From positions 2,666,001-2,730,000 of the forward strand of contig NZ_JACHDN010000001.1 of assembly GCF_014201095.1 (NCBI RefSeq): a stretch of DNA of 64,000 nucleotides. Direction: 5' to 3'. The position numbers and the translations under genes were made by a program. The notes under the pieces are model-generated. The model ran no database searches and was not told where the DNA came from. It saw nothing but the letters and a program-made list of their open reading frames with translations. Positions 45,529 to 54,425 of the stretch are shown piece after piece. Numbering within the stretch: position 1 is the stretch's first letter; each line of letters opens with the position of its first letter. Source of the DNA: Cellulomonas hominis (GTDB taxonomy: Bacteria > Actinomycetota > Actinomycetes > Actinomycetales > Cellulomonadaceae).

Positions 45529-46899
45529 GTGAGCAACGCGCCGAGCACCCGTCCCCGCCGCCGGGTGGTCGACGACGCCGCGGGGCCGCGGTTCTTCGTC
45601 AGCGACCTCGACGGCGCCCCGCGGTGGCTCGGCGGCATGCTCGCCGGCCTGCAGGCGGCGCTGCTGTCGCTGCTCGTCGTCGTGCTGCCGGCGGTCGCCG
45701 CGTACGTCGCGACCTCCTCCGCCCCGGCGACCGCGGGCGTCCCGTGGACGCGGGCGGTCTCGGTGGCGTCCGGCCTGTGGCTGCTCGCGCACGGCGTGCC
45801 GATGACGCTGGCGCCCGGGGTCACGCTCGTGCCGCTGGGGCTCACGGCGCTCGCGCTGTTCGGCTGCTACGCGTCGGCGCGCCGGTCCGGGTACGCCACC
45901 CGGTCCGCGCTCGGGGCGGGCGTCGGGGCCTACGCGGGGGTCGTCCTCGTCGTCGGCCTCGCGACCGGGGTCCCGCTGCTGCACCTCGGCGCGGGCCTGC
46001 TCGGTGCCGCGGTGCTCGCCGCCGTCGGGCTGGGCGCGGGGCTGCTGCGCCGGCCGGAGGCGCCGCGGCTGCGGGACGTGCTCGAGCCGGTCCGCGCGCG
46101 GCTGCCCGAGCCCGTCGCGCACGGCATCGCCGCCGGGACGACCGCGCTGGCGACGCTGGTGCTGCTCGCGGCGCTGCTCGCGACGGCGTGGGTGGTCATG
46201 GGCCGCACGGCGGTCGCCGAGGTGGTGCACGGTCTCGACCTCGACCCCGTCGGGGGTGCGGTCCTCGCGATCGCCGAGCTCGCCTACGTGCCGACCCTGG
46301 TGCTCTGGGCGCTCGCCTGGCTGGCCGGCCCGGGGTTCGCCGTCGGCACGGGGACCCTGTTCAGCGCGGGCGAGGCGCAGGCCGGGGCGCTGCCCGCGGT
46401 GCCGCTGCTGGGCGCGCTGCCGGCGCCGGACATCGCGGGCGGCGTGCTGGTCGCGATGCCGGTCGTGACGGTGCTCGCCGGTGCCGCGACCGCCTGGGTG
46501 CTGCGCCGCCGGCTGGTCACGGAGCGGGCGCTCGACCCGCTGGTCGCCGGGCTGACGGCCGCCGGGACCGCGGGGCTCGGGGCGCTGCTGCTCGCGGCCC
46601 TCGCGCGCGGCGGGATCGGTCCCGGTCGGATGGCCGGGCTCGGGCCCGAGCCGGTGCTCGTGGGGCTGGCCGTCGCCGCGGGCGTGGCCGCCGGCTCGCT
46701 GGTCGTGCTGCTGCCGGGCGACCCGCACGTGCGCGCGCTGGTGCTCCGCGGGGTGCGACGGACGCGCGACGGCGCCGTGGGCCTCGCGCGGCGGGACGAG
46801 GGGCACCGTGGGGATCGTGGCGACCGTGGGCCCGGCGGGGACGCCGGCGACGCCGGGGGCACGCCCGCACCCGGGGCGGCCGGCGCGGACGGCGGGTGA
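45529..46899 (+). CDS. perM: DUF6350 / PerM-like integral membrane protein
   Basis: 456 aa, about ten membrane helices from residue 35 to 415, with a charged Gly/Asp-rich tail. The position between sucD and purN matches the mycobacterial Rv0955 (PerM), a membrane protein needed for cell division under stress, and the length fits. No enzyme motifs are seen. The GTG start has GACCAT 6 nt upstream. The symbol rests on synteny and topology, so treat it as provisional. Confidence 0.75.
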   Translation: MSNAPSTRPRRRVVDDAAGPRFFVSDLDGAPRWLGGMLAGLQAALLSLLVVVLPAVAAYVATSSAPATAGVPWTRAVSVASGLWLLAHGVPMTLAPGVTLVPLGLTALALFGCYASARRSGYATRSALGAGVGAYAGVVLVVGLATGVPLLHLGAGLLGAAVLAAVGLGAGLLRRPEAPRLRDVLEPVRARLPEPVAHGIAAGTTALATLVLLAALLATAWVVMGRTAVAEVVHGLDLDPVGGAVLAIAELAYVPTLVLWALAWLAGPGFAVGTGTLFSAGEAQAGALPAVPLLGALPAPDIAGGVLVAMPVVTVLAGAATAWVLRRRLVTERALDPLVAGLTAAGTAGLGALLLAALARGGIGPGRMAGLGPEPVLVGLAVAAGVAAGSLVVLLPGDPHVRALVLRGVRRTRDGAVGLARRDEGHRGDRGDRGPGGDAGDAGGTPAPGAAGADGG

Positions 46900-46902
46900 G
46901 CC

Positions 46903-47457
46903 TCAGCTCCCGCCCGTGACCCCGCGCGTCAGGTCCGCCACCGCGTCCCGGTAGTCCCGCTCGCACGCCGCCTGGGCCGACCGGGTCAGGGCGCCCGACA
47001 GGCAGTCCTGCCGCGCGGTGTCCGCCGGCCACAGCGCCAGCGTCCCGAGCGTGCTCACCGCGAGCACGGCGGTCATCGCGAGGCCGACGGCCAGCATCGG
47101 CGCGAGGCCCCCGCGCACCCGGGCGGCGACGACGGACCGCAGGGCCCGCACGCCCGCGACGGCGGCGCCGACCAGGAACGCCAGCGACGCCAGGCGCCAG
47201 GGCAGCGGCAGCATGCTGACGAGCACGCCCGCGACGAGCCAGACGCCGAAGTGCCGGACCAGGCGCCCGACCCGGGCGAGGGCCTCGGGGTCCGGCGGCG
47301 GAGGCGTGGGCGCGGCGCCGACCGGCGGGTGCAGGCCGAGCGGCGGGGCCGCCTGAGGCGCGGCCGGCGGCGCCGCCGGGGGCCCGGCCGGCGGCACCGC
47401 ACGCTCCCGCGACCCCTCCGGGCTGTCCGGGGGCGGCGGGGCGTACGGGTTGCTCAC
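46903..47457 (-). CDS. Pro-rich membrane protein with three helices, unknown
   Basis: 184 aa. A Pro/Ala-rich cytosolic N-terminus (1-65) precedes helices near 75-90, 93-112 and 122-145, then an exported segment with two Cys (DCLSGALTRSAQAACERDY) that could form a disulfide. The GTG at 47457 is chosen for GGGAGGA upstream; an in-frame ATG lies 18 nt earlier. It is convergent with perM (3 nt between stops) and divergent from purN. The family is not recognised. Confidence 0.75.
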   Translation of the reverse strand: MSNPYAPPPPDSPEGSRERAVPPAGPPAAPPAAPQAAPPLGLHPPVGAAPTPPPPDPEALARVGRLVRHFGVWLVAGVLVSMLPLPWRLASLAFLVGAAVAGVRALRSVVAARVRGGLAPMLAVGLAMTAVLAVSTLGTLALWPADTARQDCLSGALTRSAQAACERDYRDAVADLTRGVTGGS

Positions 47458-47483
47458 CGGGACATCCTCCCGCATCGCCGGGC

Positions 47484-47489
47484 TAGGGT
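47484..47489 (+). promoter_or_regulatory. purN -10 element (leaderless)
   Basis: TAGGGT, 8 nt, then ATG at 47498. Confidence 0.45.
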
Positions 47490-47497
47490 GTCGGCCC

Positions 47498-48145
47498 ATG
47501 ACCGCCGCGCCGCCGCCCCGCCCCGACACGCGCACCGGGGGCCGCCTCGTCGTGCTCGTCTCCGGGGGCGGCACCAACCTCGCGGCGCTGCTCGCGGCGC
47601 ACGCCCAGCCGGGCTACCCGGCGCGCGTCGTCGGCGTGGTCGCGGACCGCGCGGAGGCCGGCGGTCTGGCGCTCGCGCGGGAGGCCGGGGTGCCGACCGC
47701 GGTGGTGGCCCCGGGCGACTTCCCGGACCGGGCGGCCTGGGACGCGGCGCTGGCCGAGGCGGTCGGCGTGTTCCGGCCGGACCTCGTGGTGTCGGCGGGG
47801 TTCATGCGCATCCTCGGGGCACCGGTGCTGGAGCGCTGGCCGGGCCGGGTCGTCAACACGCACCCCGCGCTGCTGCCGTCGTTCCCGGGGGCGCACGCCG
47901 TGCGGGACGCGCTCGCGTACGGCGCCAGGGTGACGGGCTGCACGCTGCACGTCGTGGACGCCGGGGTGGACACCGGGCCGGTGGTCGCGCAGGTCGCGGT
48001 GCCGGTGCTGGACGGCGACGACGAGGCGGCGCTGCACGAGCGGATCAAGGTCGCCGAGCGGCGGCTGCTGGTCGAGCAGGTCGCGCGGATCGTGGCCGAG
48101 GGGATGCGCGTCGAGGGCCGGAGGGTCGTCGTCGGCCTCGGGTAG
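47498..48145 (+). CDS. purN: Phosphoribosylglycinamide formyltransferase
   Basis: 215 aa. Uses 10-formyl-THF to formylate GAR in IMP synthesis. Core motifs: VLVSGGGTNLAALLAA, SAGFMRILGAPVLERW, and the catalytic Asn-His-Asp set in VVNTHPALLPSFPGAHAVRD and VDAGVDTGPVVAQ. The TAG stop doubles as part of the -10 of the next transcript. purH follows. Confidence 0.95.
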   Translation: MTAAPPPRPDTRTGGRLVVLVSGGGTNLAALLAAHAQPGYPARVVGVVADRAEAGGLALAREAGVPTAVVAPGDFPDRAAWDAALAEAVGVFRPDLVVSAGFMRILGAPVLERWPGRVVNTHPALLPSFPGAHAVRDALAYGARVTGCTLHVVDAGVDTGPVVAQVAVPVLDGDDEAALHERIKVAERRLLVEQVARIVAEGMRVEGRRVVVGLG

Positions 48146-48148
48146 GCT
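48143..48148 (+). promoter_or_regulatory. -10 element of the purH transcript
   Basis: TAGGCT overlaps the purN stop, placing the start of transcription near 48155, immediately before the ZTP aptamer. Confidence 0.5.
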
Positions 48149-48155
48149 CGACCCG

Positions 48156-48242
48156 GTCGTGACTGGCGAGAGGTGGAACTGACCACCGGGGAGCGGCCGC
48201 AGCAGTCCCGCCGTCGCACCGTTCGCCTGGGTGCTCGGGTCC
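48156..48242 (+). promoter_or_regulatory. ZTP (pfl) riboswitch upstream of purH
   Basis: Three conserved blocks of the pfl/ZTP aptamer appear in order: GTGACTGGCGA (48160), GGAACTGACCACCGGGGAGC (48175-48194) and TTCGCCTGGGTGCTC (48223). The first two form the bulged stem and the last the pseudoknot-containing helix. ZTP/ZMP builds up when 10-formyl-THF is short, and purH uses ZMP plus formyl-THF, so the site is where this riboswitch class is expected. The RBS (GGAGGA, 48280) lies downstream. Confidence 0.88.
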
Positions 48243-48290
48243 GACCACCGTGGCACCCGCCGTGGTGCCCGCCCGACCCGGAGGACCGCC

Positions 48291-49925
48291 ATGTCCCACG
48301 AGAAGCTCGCCCCGCTGCCGACCGTCGCCGACCCCGCCGCGGACGCCACCCGCCGCCCCGTGCGCCGCGCTCTGCTGTCCGTCTACGACAAGTCCGGGCT
48401 GGTCGAGCTCGCGACCGCCCTGCACGCCGCGGGCGTCGAGCTGGTCTCCACCGGCTCCACCGCGGGCACCGTCGCCGCCGCCGGCATCCCCGTGACGCGC
48501 GTCGAGGACCTCACCGGGTTCCCCGAGTGCCTGGACGGGCGGGTCAAGACGCTGCACCCCCGTGTGCACGCCGGCATCCTCGCGGACACCCGCCGCCCGG
48601 AGCACCTGGCGCAGCTCGACGAGCTGGGCGTCGCGCCGTTCGAGCTGGTGGTCGTCAACCTGTACCCGTTCACGCAGACCGTGGCATCGGGCGCGACCCC
48701 GGACGAGTGCGTCGAGCAGATCGACATCGGCGGGCCGTCGATGGTCCGGGCGGCGGCGAAGAACCACCCGAGCGTCGCGGTCGTCGTGGACCCGGCGTCC
48801 TACGTCGACGTGGTCGAGGCGGTCGGCGCGGGCGGCTTCACGCTGGCCGAGCGCACCCGGCTGGCGGCGCAGGCGTTCGTGCACACCGCCACCTACGACG
48901 TCGCGGTGGCGTCCTGGATGGGCGACGTCGCCACGACGACCGACGAGGTGGACGGCGTCAGCACCGGCTTCCCGGCCTGGGTCGGGGCGACCTGGGACCG
49001 CGCGGACGTGCTCCGGTACGGCGAGAACCCGCACCAGCGCGCCGCGGTCTACACCTCCGGGCACGGCCCGGCCGGCCTGGCGCAGGCGACGCAGCTGCAC
49101 GGCAAGGCGATGTCGTACAACAACTACGTCGACGCGGACGCGGCCTGGCGCGCGGCGCACGACCACGAGGGCCCCGCGGTCGCGATCATCAAGCACGCCA
49201 ACCCGTGCGGGATCGCCGTCGGCGCGGACATCGCAGACGCGCACGCGAAGGCGCACGCCTGCGACCCGGTCTCGGCGTTCGGCGGCGTCATCGCGGCGAA
49301 CGGCACGGTCACCCGCGCGGCGGCCGAGCAGATCGCGGAGGTGTTCACCGAGGTGGTCGTGGCGCCCGGCTTCGAGCCCGAGGCCCTCGAGGTGCTGACC
49401 CGGAAGAAGAACATCCGGCTGCTGGTCGTCGAGGGTGCCCCGTCCGGCGGCGTCGAGATCCGCCCGGTCAGCGGCGGTCTGCTGATGCAGGAGGTCGACC
49501 GCGTCGACGCCCCCGGCGACGACCCGGCGACGTGGACGCTCGCCGCGGGCGGGGCCGCCGACGACGCGACGCTCGCGGACCTGGCGTTCGCCTGGCGCGC
49601 GGTGCGGGCCGTGAAGTCGAACGCGATCCTGCTGGCCGACGGCGGCGCGTCCGTCGGCGTCGGGATGGGTCAGGTCAACCGGGTCGACTCGTGCCGCCTC
49701 GCGGTGGAGCGGGCGAACGCGGGCGACGCCGAGCGGGCCCGGGGCGCGGTCGCGGCCTCGGACGCGTTCTTCCCGTTCGCGGACGGCCTGCAGGTGCTGC
49801 TGGACGCGGGTGTGCGCGCGGTGGTGCAGCCCGGCGGCTCGGTCCGGGACGAGGAGGTCGTCGCGGCGGCGCAGGCCGCGGGCGTCACGCTCTACCTGAC
49901 GGGCACCCGGCACTTCGCGCACTGA
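48291..49925 (+). CDS. purH: Bifunctional AICAR transformylase / IMP cyclohydrolase
   Basis: 544 aa. Catalyses the last two steps to IMP. The N-terminal cyclohydrolase (MGS-like) domain shows [37 protein letters not shown] sequence ([16 protein letters not shown]) and NLYPF. The transformylase domain has [34 protein letters not shown] with the catalytic Lys-His, SAFGGVIA, and [16 protein letters not shown] precedes the ATG. It is expressed behind a ZTP riboswitch. Confidence 0.97.
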   Translation: MSHEKLAPLPTVADPAADATRRPVRRALLSVYDKSGLVELATALHAAGVELVSTGSTAGTVAAAGIPVTRVEDLTGFPECLDGRVKTLHPRVHAGILADTRRPEHLAQLDELGVAPFELVVVNLYPFTQTVASGATPDECVEQIDIGGPSMVRAAAKNHPSVAVVVDPASYVDVVEAVGAGGFTLAERTRLAAQAFVHTATYDVAVASWMGDVATTTDEVDGVSTGFPAWVGATWDRADVLRYGENPHQRAAVYTSGHGPAGLAQATQLHGKAMSYNNYVDADAAWRAAHDHEGPAVAIIKHANPCGIAVGADIADAHAKAHACDPVSAFGGVIAANGTVTRAAAEQIAEVFTEVVVAPGFEPEALEVLTRKKNIRLLVVEGAPSGGVEIRPVSGGLLMQEVDRVDAPGDDPATWTLAAGGAADDATLADLAFAWRAVRAVKSNAILLADGGASVGVGMGQVNRVDSCRLAVERANAGDAERARGAVAASDAFFPFADGLQVLLDAGVRAVVQPGGSVRDEEVVAAAQAAGVTLYLTGTRHFAH

Positions 49926-50030
49926 CACGGCGGCCCGTCCCGCGGCGGCGCCCGTCCGGTGGTCTGCCATGATGCAGCCACCGGTCCGGGCGCACCGCGG
50001 CGCCCCGGCGAGCGGTCGACGGGAGGCGTG

Positions 50031-51260
50031 ATGCGGCGCGGGACGAACCTGCCGCGGATGGGCGACTTCAACCAGACGGTCGTGCTGGACGTGATCCGGC
50101 GCGCCGGCGGCGGCCTCGCGCGCGCCGAGGTCGCCCGCCGCACCGGCCTGTCGCCGCAGACCCTCACCAACGTGGCCCGGCGGCTGCTCGACCTCGGCCT
50201 GGTCGTGGAGGAGGGCGAGGCGGCCCGCCGCGGCCCGGGGCGACCCGGCACGCTGCTGCGCCTGAACCCGGGGAGCCGGTTCGCGGTCGGGGTGCACCTG
50301 GACCCGGCGACGATGACGTTCGTGCTGCTGGACCTGTCGGGCGCCGTGCTCGCGCGGGCGCAGGTCCCGACCCCGGTGCCGGAGGACCCCGACGCGGTGC
50401 TGGACGGGCTGGCCGCCGAGATCGAGGGGCTGCTCGACGGCGCCGGGGTGGACCGGGACCGGGTGCTCGGCGTCGGCATCGCGGCGCCCGGGCCGATCGA
50501 CGTCGAGGCCGGCGTCGTGCTCGACCCCCCGCACCTGCCGGGCTGGCACGACGTGCCGCTGCGGGACGCCGTGGCCGAGCGGACCGGCCTGCGCGCGGTG
50601 CTGGACAAGGACGTGATCGCGGCGGCGTGCGCGCACCTGTGGCACCCGGGGGAGCGGGCGTCGGACTTCGTGTTCTTCTACCTCGGCACGGGCGTCGCGG
50701 TCTCGACGGTGCTGCACGACGAGGTGGTGCGCGGCGTCTCCGGCAACGCGGGGGAGTCCGGGCACCTGATCGCCGACCCGGACGGCGCCCCGTGCTGGTG
50801 CGGGCGCCGCGGCTGCCTGGGTGCCGTCCTGCGGGCCGAGGCGCTCGCGGAGCAGGGCCGCGCGGCGGGGGTCGTGCTGCCGGACTGGGGCGACGGCACG
50901 GACCCGCGGGCCGTGGACGACGCGGTGACGGCGCTGTGCGCCGCCGCGGACGCGGGCCACGCCGGGGCGGGGGACGTGCTGCGGCTCGCGGGCCGTCGGG
51001 TCGGGATGGCGGCGGGCGTGCTGACCGACCTGCTGGACGTGCCGGCGATCCTCGTCGGGGGACCGCTGTGGGACCGGATCGCCCCGCACGCCGCGGACGC
51101 GCTCGCCGCCGAGGTCGCCGCGCACCCGGTGCCGGGCGGGCACCCGCTGACGGTGGCCTCGTCCGCGTTCGGGCCGCAGGTCGGCGCCGTCGGCGCGGGG
51201 TGCATCCTGCTGGGCCGGGCGTTCACCCCGCGGCCGACGGACCTGCTCCTGGTCAGCTGA
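50031..51260 (+). CDS. ROK-family transcriptional regulator / sugar kinase-like
   Basis: 409 aa. A winged helix (about 10-75, RRAGGGLARAEVARRTGLSP, QTLTNVARRLLDLGLV) precedes a ROK sugar-binding ASKHA domain. The zinc site is intact: ESGHLIADPDGAPCWCGRRG followed by CLGA (His and the CxCGxxGC cysteines). The DNA-binding part makes this a NagC/Mlc-type repressor responding to a sugar. GGGAGG lies before the ATG. The mannoside ABC operon starts 1.8 kb away and is a plausible, unproven target. The 3' end overlaps the convergent gene by 8 nt. Confidence 0.9.
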   Translation: MRRGTNLPRMGDFNQTVVLDVIRRAGGGLARAEVARRTGLSPQTLTNVARRLLDLGLVVEEGEAARRGPGRPGTLLRLNPGSRFAVGVHLDPATMTFVLLDLSGAVLARAQVPTPVPEDPDAVLDGLAAEIEGLLDGAGVDRDRVLGVGIAAPGPIDVEAGVVLDPPHLPGWHDVPLRDAVAERTGLRAVLDKDVIAAACAHLWHPGERASDFVFFYLGTGVAVSTVLHDEVVRGVSGNAGESGHLIADPDGAPCWCGRRGCLGAVLRAEALAEQGRAAGVVLPDWGDGTDPRAVDDAVTALCAAADAGHAGAGDVLRLAGRRVGMAAGVLTDLLDVPAILVGGPLWDRIAPHAADALAAEVAAHPVPGGHPLTVASSAFGPQVGAVGAGCILLGRAFTPRPTDLLLVS

Positions 51261-52221
51261 CCGCGAGCAGCACCTTCCCGCGGGCCGCGCCCGACGCCAG
51301 GTGGTCGATCGCCGCCGCGGCCTGGTCGAGCGGCAGCACCCGCTCGACGGCGGGCACGAGGTCCCCGGAGGCGAGCAGGTCGCGCAGCCGGCCCAGGTCC
51401 GCCGGGTTGTCCCGGGAGACCACGCCGACCAGCCGCTGCCGCACGAGCGGGGACAGCAGCGCCGCGCGCAGCTGCCGGGCCGTGCCGCCGCCGAGCACGT
51501 CGCCGCCGCCCTCCGCGCCGACCAGGGCGAGCGCGCCGCGCGGCGCGAGCAGCCGGCGCAGGTCCCGCAGCGGGTCCAGCCCACCGGTGACGACGACCCC
51601 GTCGTAGCCGGCGCCCCACGCGGCGCGGTCGGCGCGGTCCACCACCGCCTCCGGCTCGAGCGCGCGGACCGCGTCGAGCTTCCCGGCGGAGGTCGCCGCC
51701 GTCACCCGGGCGCCCGCGAGGACGGCGAGCCGCACGGCCAGCGAGCCGACGCCGCCGCCCGCGCCGAGCACCAGCACCCGGGACCCCGGCTCGACCCGCG
51801 CACCGCGCAGGGCGTGCAGGGCCGTCGTGCCCGCGGTCGGCAGCGCGGCCGCCGCCTCCGGCGCGACCCCGTCCGGGATCCGGGCCAGCGCGCGCTCCCG
51901 GGTCAGGGCGAGCTCCGCGAAGGCCGCCGGGGCGGTGCCGAACACCCGGTCCCCGGCCCGCAGCCCCGTCACCTCCGGCCCGACCGCGCGCACCACGCCC
52001 GCGACGTCGCGGCCGATCCCGGGCTCCCGGGGCACGCGCGCGCCGAACGCCAGCCGGGCCACCGAGGGCAGGCCCGTCATGAGGTGCCAGTCCGCCATGT
52101 TCACGCCCGCGGTCGTCACCGCCACCAGCACCTGGTCGCGTGCCGGCGCCGGCGGGTCGGCCCGCTCCACCACCCGCAGCACCGACGAGTCCCCGTACCG
52201 CTCCCGCACCACCGCCCTCAT
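51253..52221 (-). CDS. Zinc-independent quinone oxidoreductase-like (MDR family) protein
   Basis: 322 aa, medium-chain dehydrogenase/reductase fold. GroES-like part (DQVLVAVTTAGVNMADWHLM, RDVAGVVRAVGPEVTGLRAGDRVFG) and an NADPH-binding Rossmann domain (VLVLGAGGGVGSLAVRLA). The structural and catalytic zinc ligands of alcohol dehydrogenases are absent, so a quinone or enone reductase role is likely. The ATG overlaps the stop of the XRE gene (ATGA), making it the third gene of that operon. Confidence 0.88.
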   Translation of the reverse strand: MRAVVRERYGDSSVLRVVERADPPAPARDQVLVAVTTAGVNMADWHLMTGLPSVARLAFGARVPREPGIGRDVAGVVRAVGPEVTGLRAGDRVFGTAPAAFAELALTRERALARIPDGVAPEAAAALPTAGTTALHALRGARVEPGSRVLVLGAGGGVGSLAVRLAVLAGARVTAATSAGKLDAVRALEPEAVVDRADRAAWGAGYDGVVVTGGLDPLRDLRRLLAPRGALALVGAEGGGDVLGGGTARQLRAALLSPLVRQRLVGVVSRDNPADLGRLRDLLASGDLVPAVERVLPLDQAAAAIDHLASGAARGKVLLAVS

Positions 52222-52442
52222 GACCGCTCCCCTTCCGGCTCGTACGCGAACACCTGGTCGATCGGCCGGCCGAGGGCGCGGGCGATCTGGAACGCCAGCT
52301 CGAGCGAGGGCGAGTAGCGCCCCTGCTCGACGGCGATGACGGTCTGCCGGGTGACGCCCAGGGCCGCGGCGAGCTGGGCCTGCGTGAGGCCCCGCTCCGT
52401 GCGCAGCGCCCGGATGCGGTTGGTCACCGCCGTCGGCCTCAC
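52218..52442 (-). CDS. Small XRE-type repressor
   Basis: 74 aa, a bare XRE helix-turn-helix (RALRTERGLTQAQLAAALGV, TRQTVIAVEQGRYSPSLELA, FQIARALGRPIDQVF). This short form is common beside small multi-helix membrane proteins such as the gene upstream. The GTG overlaps the upstream stop (GTGA). Two identical 18-bp palindromes flank the operon promoter, so it most likely represses its own operon. Confidence 0.92.
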   Translation of the reverse strand: MRPTAVTNRIRALRTERGLTQAQLAAALGVTRQTVIAVEQGRYSPSLELAFQIARALGRPIDQVFAYEPEGERS

Positions 52443-52864
52443 CACGGGCCGACCCCCCGGCGGAAGGCGACGAGCCGCGCGACCGCGGACAGCACCGCCG
52501 ACAGCACGAAGCCGAGGTAGAGCACGTTCGCGATCCAGAACGGGTCCGCCTCCAGCAGCGCGAGCGCCAGACCGCCGAGGCCGCCGAGGACCAGGAACGC
52601 CTGCCCGACGTGCTCGCCCAGCCGCTCGATCTCGCGCTCCCGTTCGTCGCGGACGGCCCGGTCGGGGGAGGCGGCGCCGAGCACGATCCCGGCGACGATG
52701 CCGGCCAGGACCGCGGCGCCGATGCTCGCCAGCATCGGGCCGGCGTACGCCACCTCGGTCAGCGGCCCGCCGTCGGCCCGGCCCAGGACGACGGCGACGT
52801 AGATCCCGTACCCGAGGACGGCGATCACGCCGAAGGCCCAGGTGTTCTTCTCCTGGTAGGACAT
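52439..52864 (-). CDS. Four-helix membrane protein (DUF2178-like) in XRE operon
   Basis: 141 aa. Helices near 10-28, 42-65, 88-104 and 111-133, with a charged DEREREIERLGEHVGQ segment between the second and third, as in DUF2178 proteins. Function is unknown in the family. It is first in the operon with the XRE repressor and the oxidoreductase. Confidence 0.82.
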   Translation of the reverse strand: MSYQEKNTWAFGVIAVLGYGIYVAVVLGRADGGPLTEVAYAGPMLASIGAAVLAGIVAGIVLGAASPDRAVRDEREREIERLGEHVGQAFLVLGGLGGLALALLEADPFWIANVLYLGFVLSAVLSAVARLVAFRRGVGPW

Positions 52865-52880
52865 GGTTCCCCGCTCCCGA

Positions 52881-52898
52881 TGTCAAAGATGTTTGACA
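52881..52898. promoter_or_regulatory. XRE operator 1 (TGTCAAAGATGTTTGACA)
   Basis: 18-bp inverted repeat (arms TGTCAAA/TTTGACA) that lies at the predicted transcription start of the minus-strand operon. It is the exact reverse complement of operator 2. Confidence 0.8.
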
Positions 52899-52944
52899 CG
52901 ACGACCGTAGGGCGGCCGGCGCGGGATGTCAAACATCTTTGACA
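52899..52944 (-). promoter_or_regulatory. Promoter of the XRE/membrane operon with operator 2
   Basis: On the minus strand, TTGACA inside operator 2 (52927-52944) is followed by 17 nt and TACGGT. Operator 2 covers the -35 and operator 1 the start site, a classic autorepression layout. Confidence 0.75.
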
Positions 52945-52986
52945 CGTCCCCGGCGTCACGGTTGTGTCACGGGTCACACCACCCCC

Positions 52987-53015
52987 TTGACAGCAATTCG
53001 TCCAGACGTTGTAGT
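52987..53015 (+). promoter_or_regulatory. Promoter of the mannoside ABC operon
   Basis: TTGACA (52987-52992), 17 nt, TGTAGT (53010-53015), 55 nt before the start at 53070. The symmetric core CGTC-CA-GACG lies within the spacer and could be an operator. Confidence 0.55.
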
Positions 53016-53069
53016 TATCGGGTCCCGGCAGCGCCGCCCGGACCGTGCACGTGGAGCAAAGGAGCATCC

Positions 53070-54425
53070 ATGCGTCTGCAGACCCGTCTCGTCGCCCTGT
53101 CCGGCGTCGCCGTCCTCGCCCTCGCGGCGTGCAGCAACGGGGGCGGAGGTGGCGGGGGCGACGACACGACCCTCACCGTCGCCTATCAGAAGACCGCGCA
53201 GTTCGTGCAGCTCGACGACCTGCTGCAGAAGGCCAAGTCCGAGTACGAGGCCGCGAACGAGGGCATGTCCGTCGACCTGGTGGCCATCGAGGCCGAGCAG
53301 GATCAGTACTTCACCAAGCTCGCGCTCATGAACGGGTCCGCGGACACCGCGCCCGACGTCATCTACGAGGACACGTTCCAGATCCGGTCCGACGCCGCGG
53401 CGGGATACCTGCTGCCGATCGACGAGTACGTCGAGGCCTGGGAGGACTGGGACCAGTTCCCCGAGAACGCCCGGCAGGCGGGCCTCGGCGACGACGGCTC
53501 GGTGTACGGCGTCTCGATGGGGACCGACACCCGCGGGCTCTACTACAACAAGGACCTGTTCGCGCAGGCCGGCCTGCCGACGGACTGGCAGCCGGAGACC
53601 TGGGACGACGTCCTCACCGCCGCGCGCACCATCAAGGAGAAGGTGCCGGACGTGACGCCGATCAACGTCTACGCGGGCAAGGCCGCCGGCGAGGCCACCA
53701 CGATGCAGGGCTTCGAGATGCTGCTGTACGGCACCGACGACCAGCTCTACGACGCCGACAGCCAGAAGTGGATCACCGGCTCGCAGGGCTTCGTCGACTC
53801 GCTCGGGTTCCTCGAGACCATCTACTCCGAGGGCCTCGCCCCGTCGCTGGACATCGCGCTCGACGCCTCCGTCGGCGCCCGCGTCGCCACCGAGCTGCTG
53901 CCGCAGGGCGAGCTCGCGATCGCCCTCGACGGGTCGTGGCTGCCCGGTGGCTGGATCAGCGGTGACAACGCCTGGCCCGAGTGGGAGCAGACGCTCGGCA
54001 TGGCGGCCATGCCGACGCAGGACGGCCAGGAGCCCGGCTTCACCTCGATGTCCGGCGGCTGGACGCTCGCGGTCGGGGCGCACGCCGGCGACCCGCAGGC
54101 GGCGTTCGACTTCATCGCCACCGCGCTGAACCGCGAGAACTCGCTCAAGTACGACACCGAGAACAGCCAGATCGCGGTGCGCACGGACGTCGCGGAGGAC
54201 CCGGAGTACCTGGGCTACAACCCGTCGTTCGAGTTCTTCAGCTCCCTCGTCGAGTACACCCACTTCCGCCCGGCGACCCCGGACTACTCGCAGATCTCCT
54301 CCAACATCCAGGTCGCCGCGGAGTCGGTGGCCACGGGGCAGGCCACGCCGGAGGAGGCGGCCGCGCTGTACGACGAGGGCCTGGTGTCCATCGTCGGTGA
54401 CGACGCCACGCAGGCCGCGGGCTGA
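53070..54425 (+). CDS. ABC sugar-binding lipoprotein
   Basis: 451 aa. A lipoprotein signal (LVALSGVAVLALAACSNGG, lipidated Cys at about 21) with a Gly-rich spacer precedes a family-1 extracellular solute-binding fold (VAYQKTAQFVQLDDLLQKAK, PDVIYEDTFQIRSDAAAGYL, LYYNKDLFAQAGLP, LPQGELAIALDGSWLPGGWI). It captures a sugar outside the membrane. AAAGGAG fixes the ATG. It overlaps the permease by TGATG. With an alpha-mannosidase last in the operon, manno-oligosaccharides are the likely ligand. Confidence 0.93.
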   Translation: MRLQTRLVALSGVAVLALAACSNGGGGGGGDDTTLTVAYQKTAQFVQLDDLLQKAKSEYEAANEGMSVDLVAIEAEQDQYFTKLALMNGSADTAPDVIYEDTFQIRSDAAAGYLLPIDEYVEAWEDWDQFPENARQAGLGDDGSVYGVSMGTDTRGLYYNKDLFAQAGLPTDWQPETWDDVLTAARTIKEKVPDVTPINVYAGKAAGEATTMQGFEMLLYGTDDQLYDADSQKWITGSQGFVDSLGFLETIYSEGLAPSLDIALDASVGARVATELLPQGELAIALDGSWLPGGWISGDNAWPEWEQTLGMAAMPTQDGQEPGFTSMSGGWTLAVGAHAGDPQAAFDFIATALNRENSLKYDTENSQIAVRTDVAEDPEYLGYNPSFEFFSSLVEYTHFRPATPDYSQISSNIQVAAESVATGQATPEEAAALYDEGLVSIVGDDATQAAG

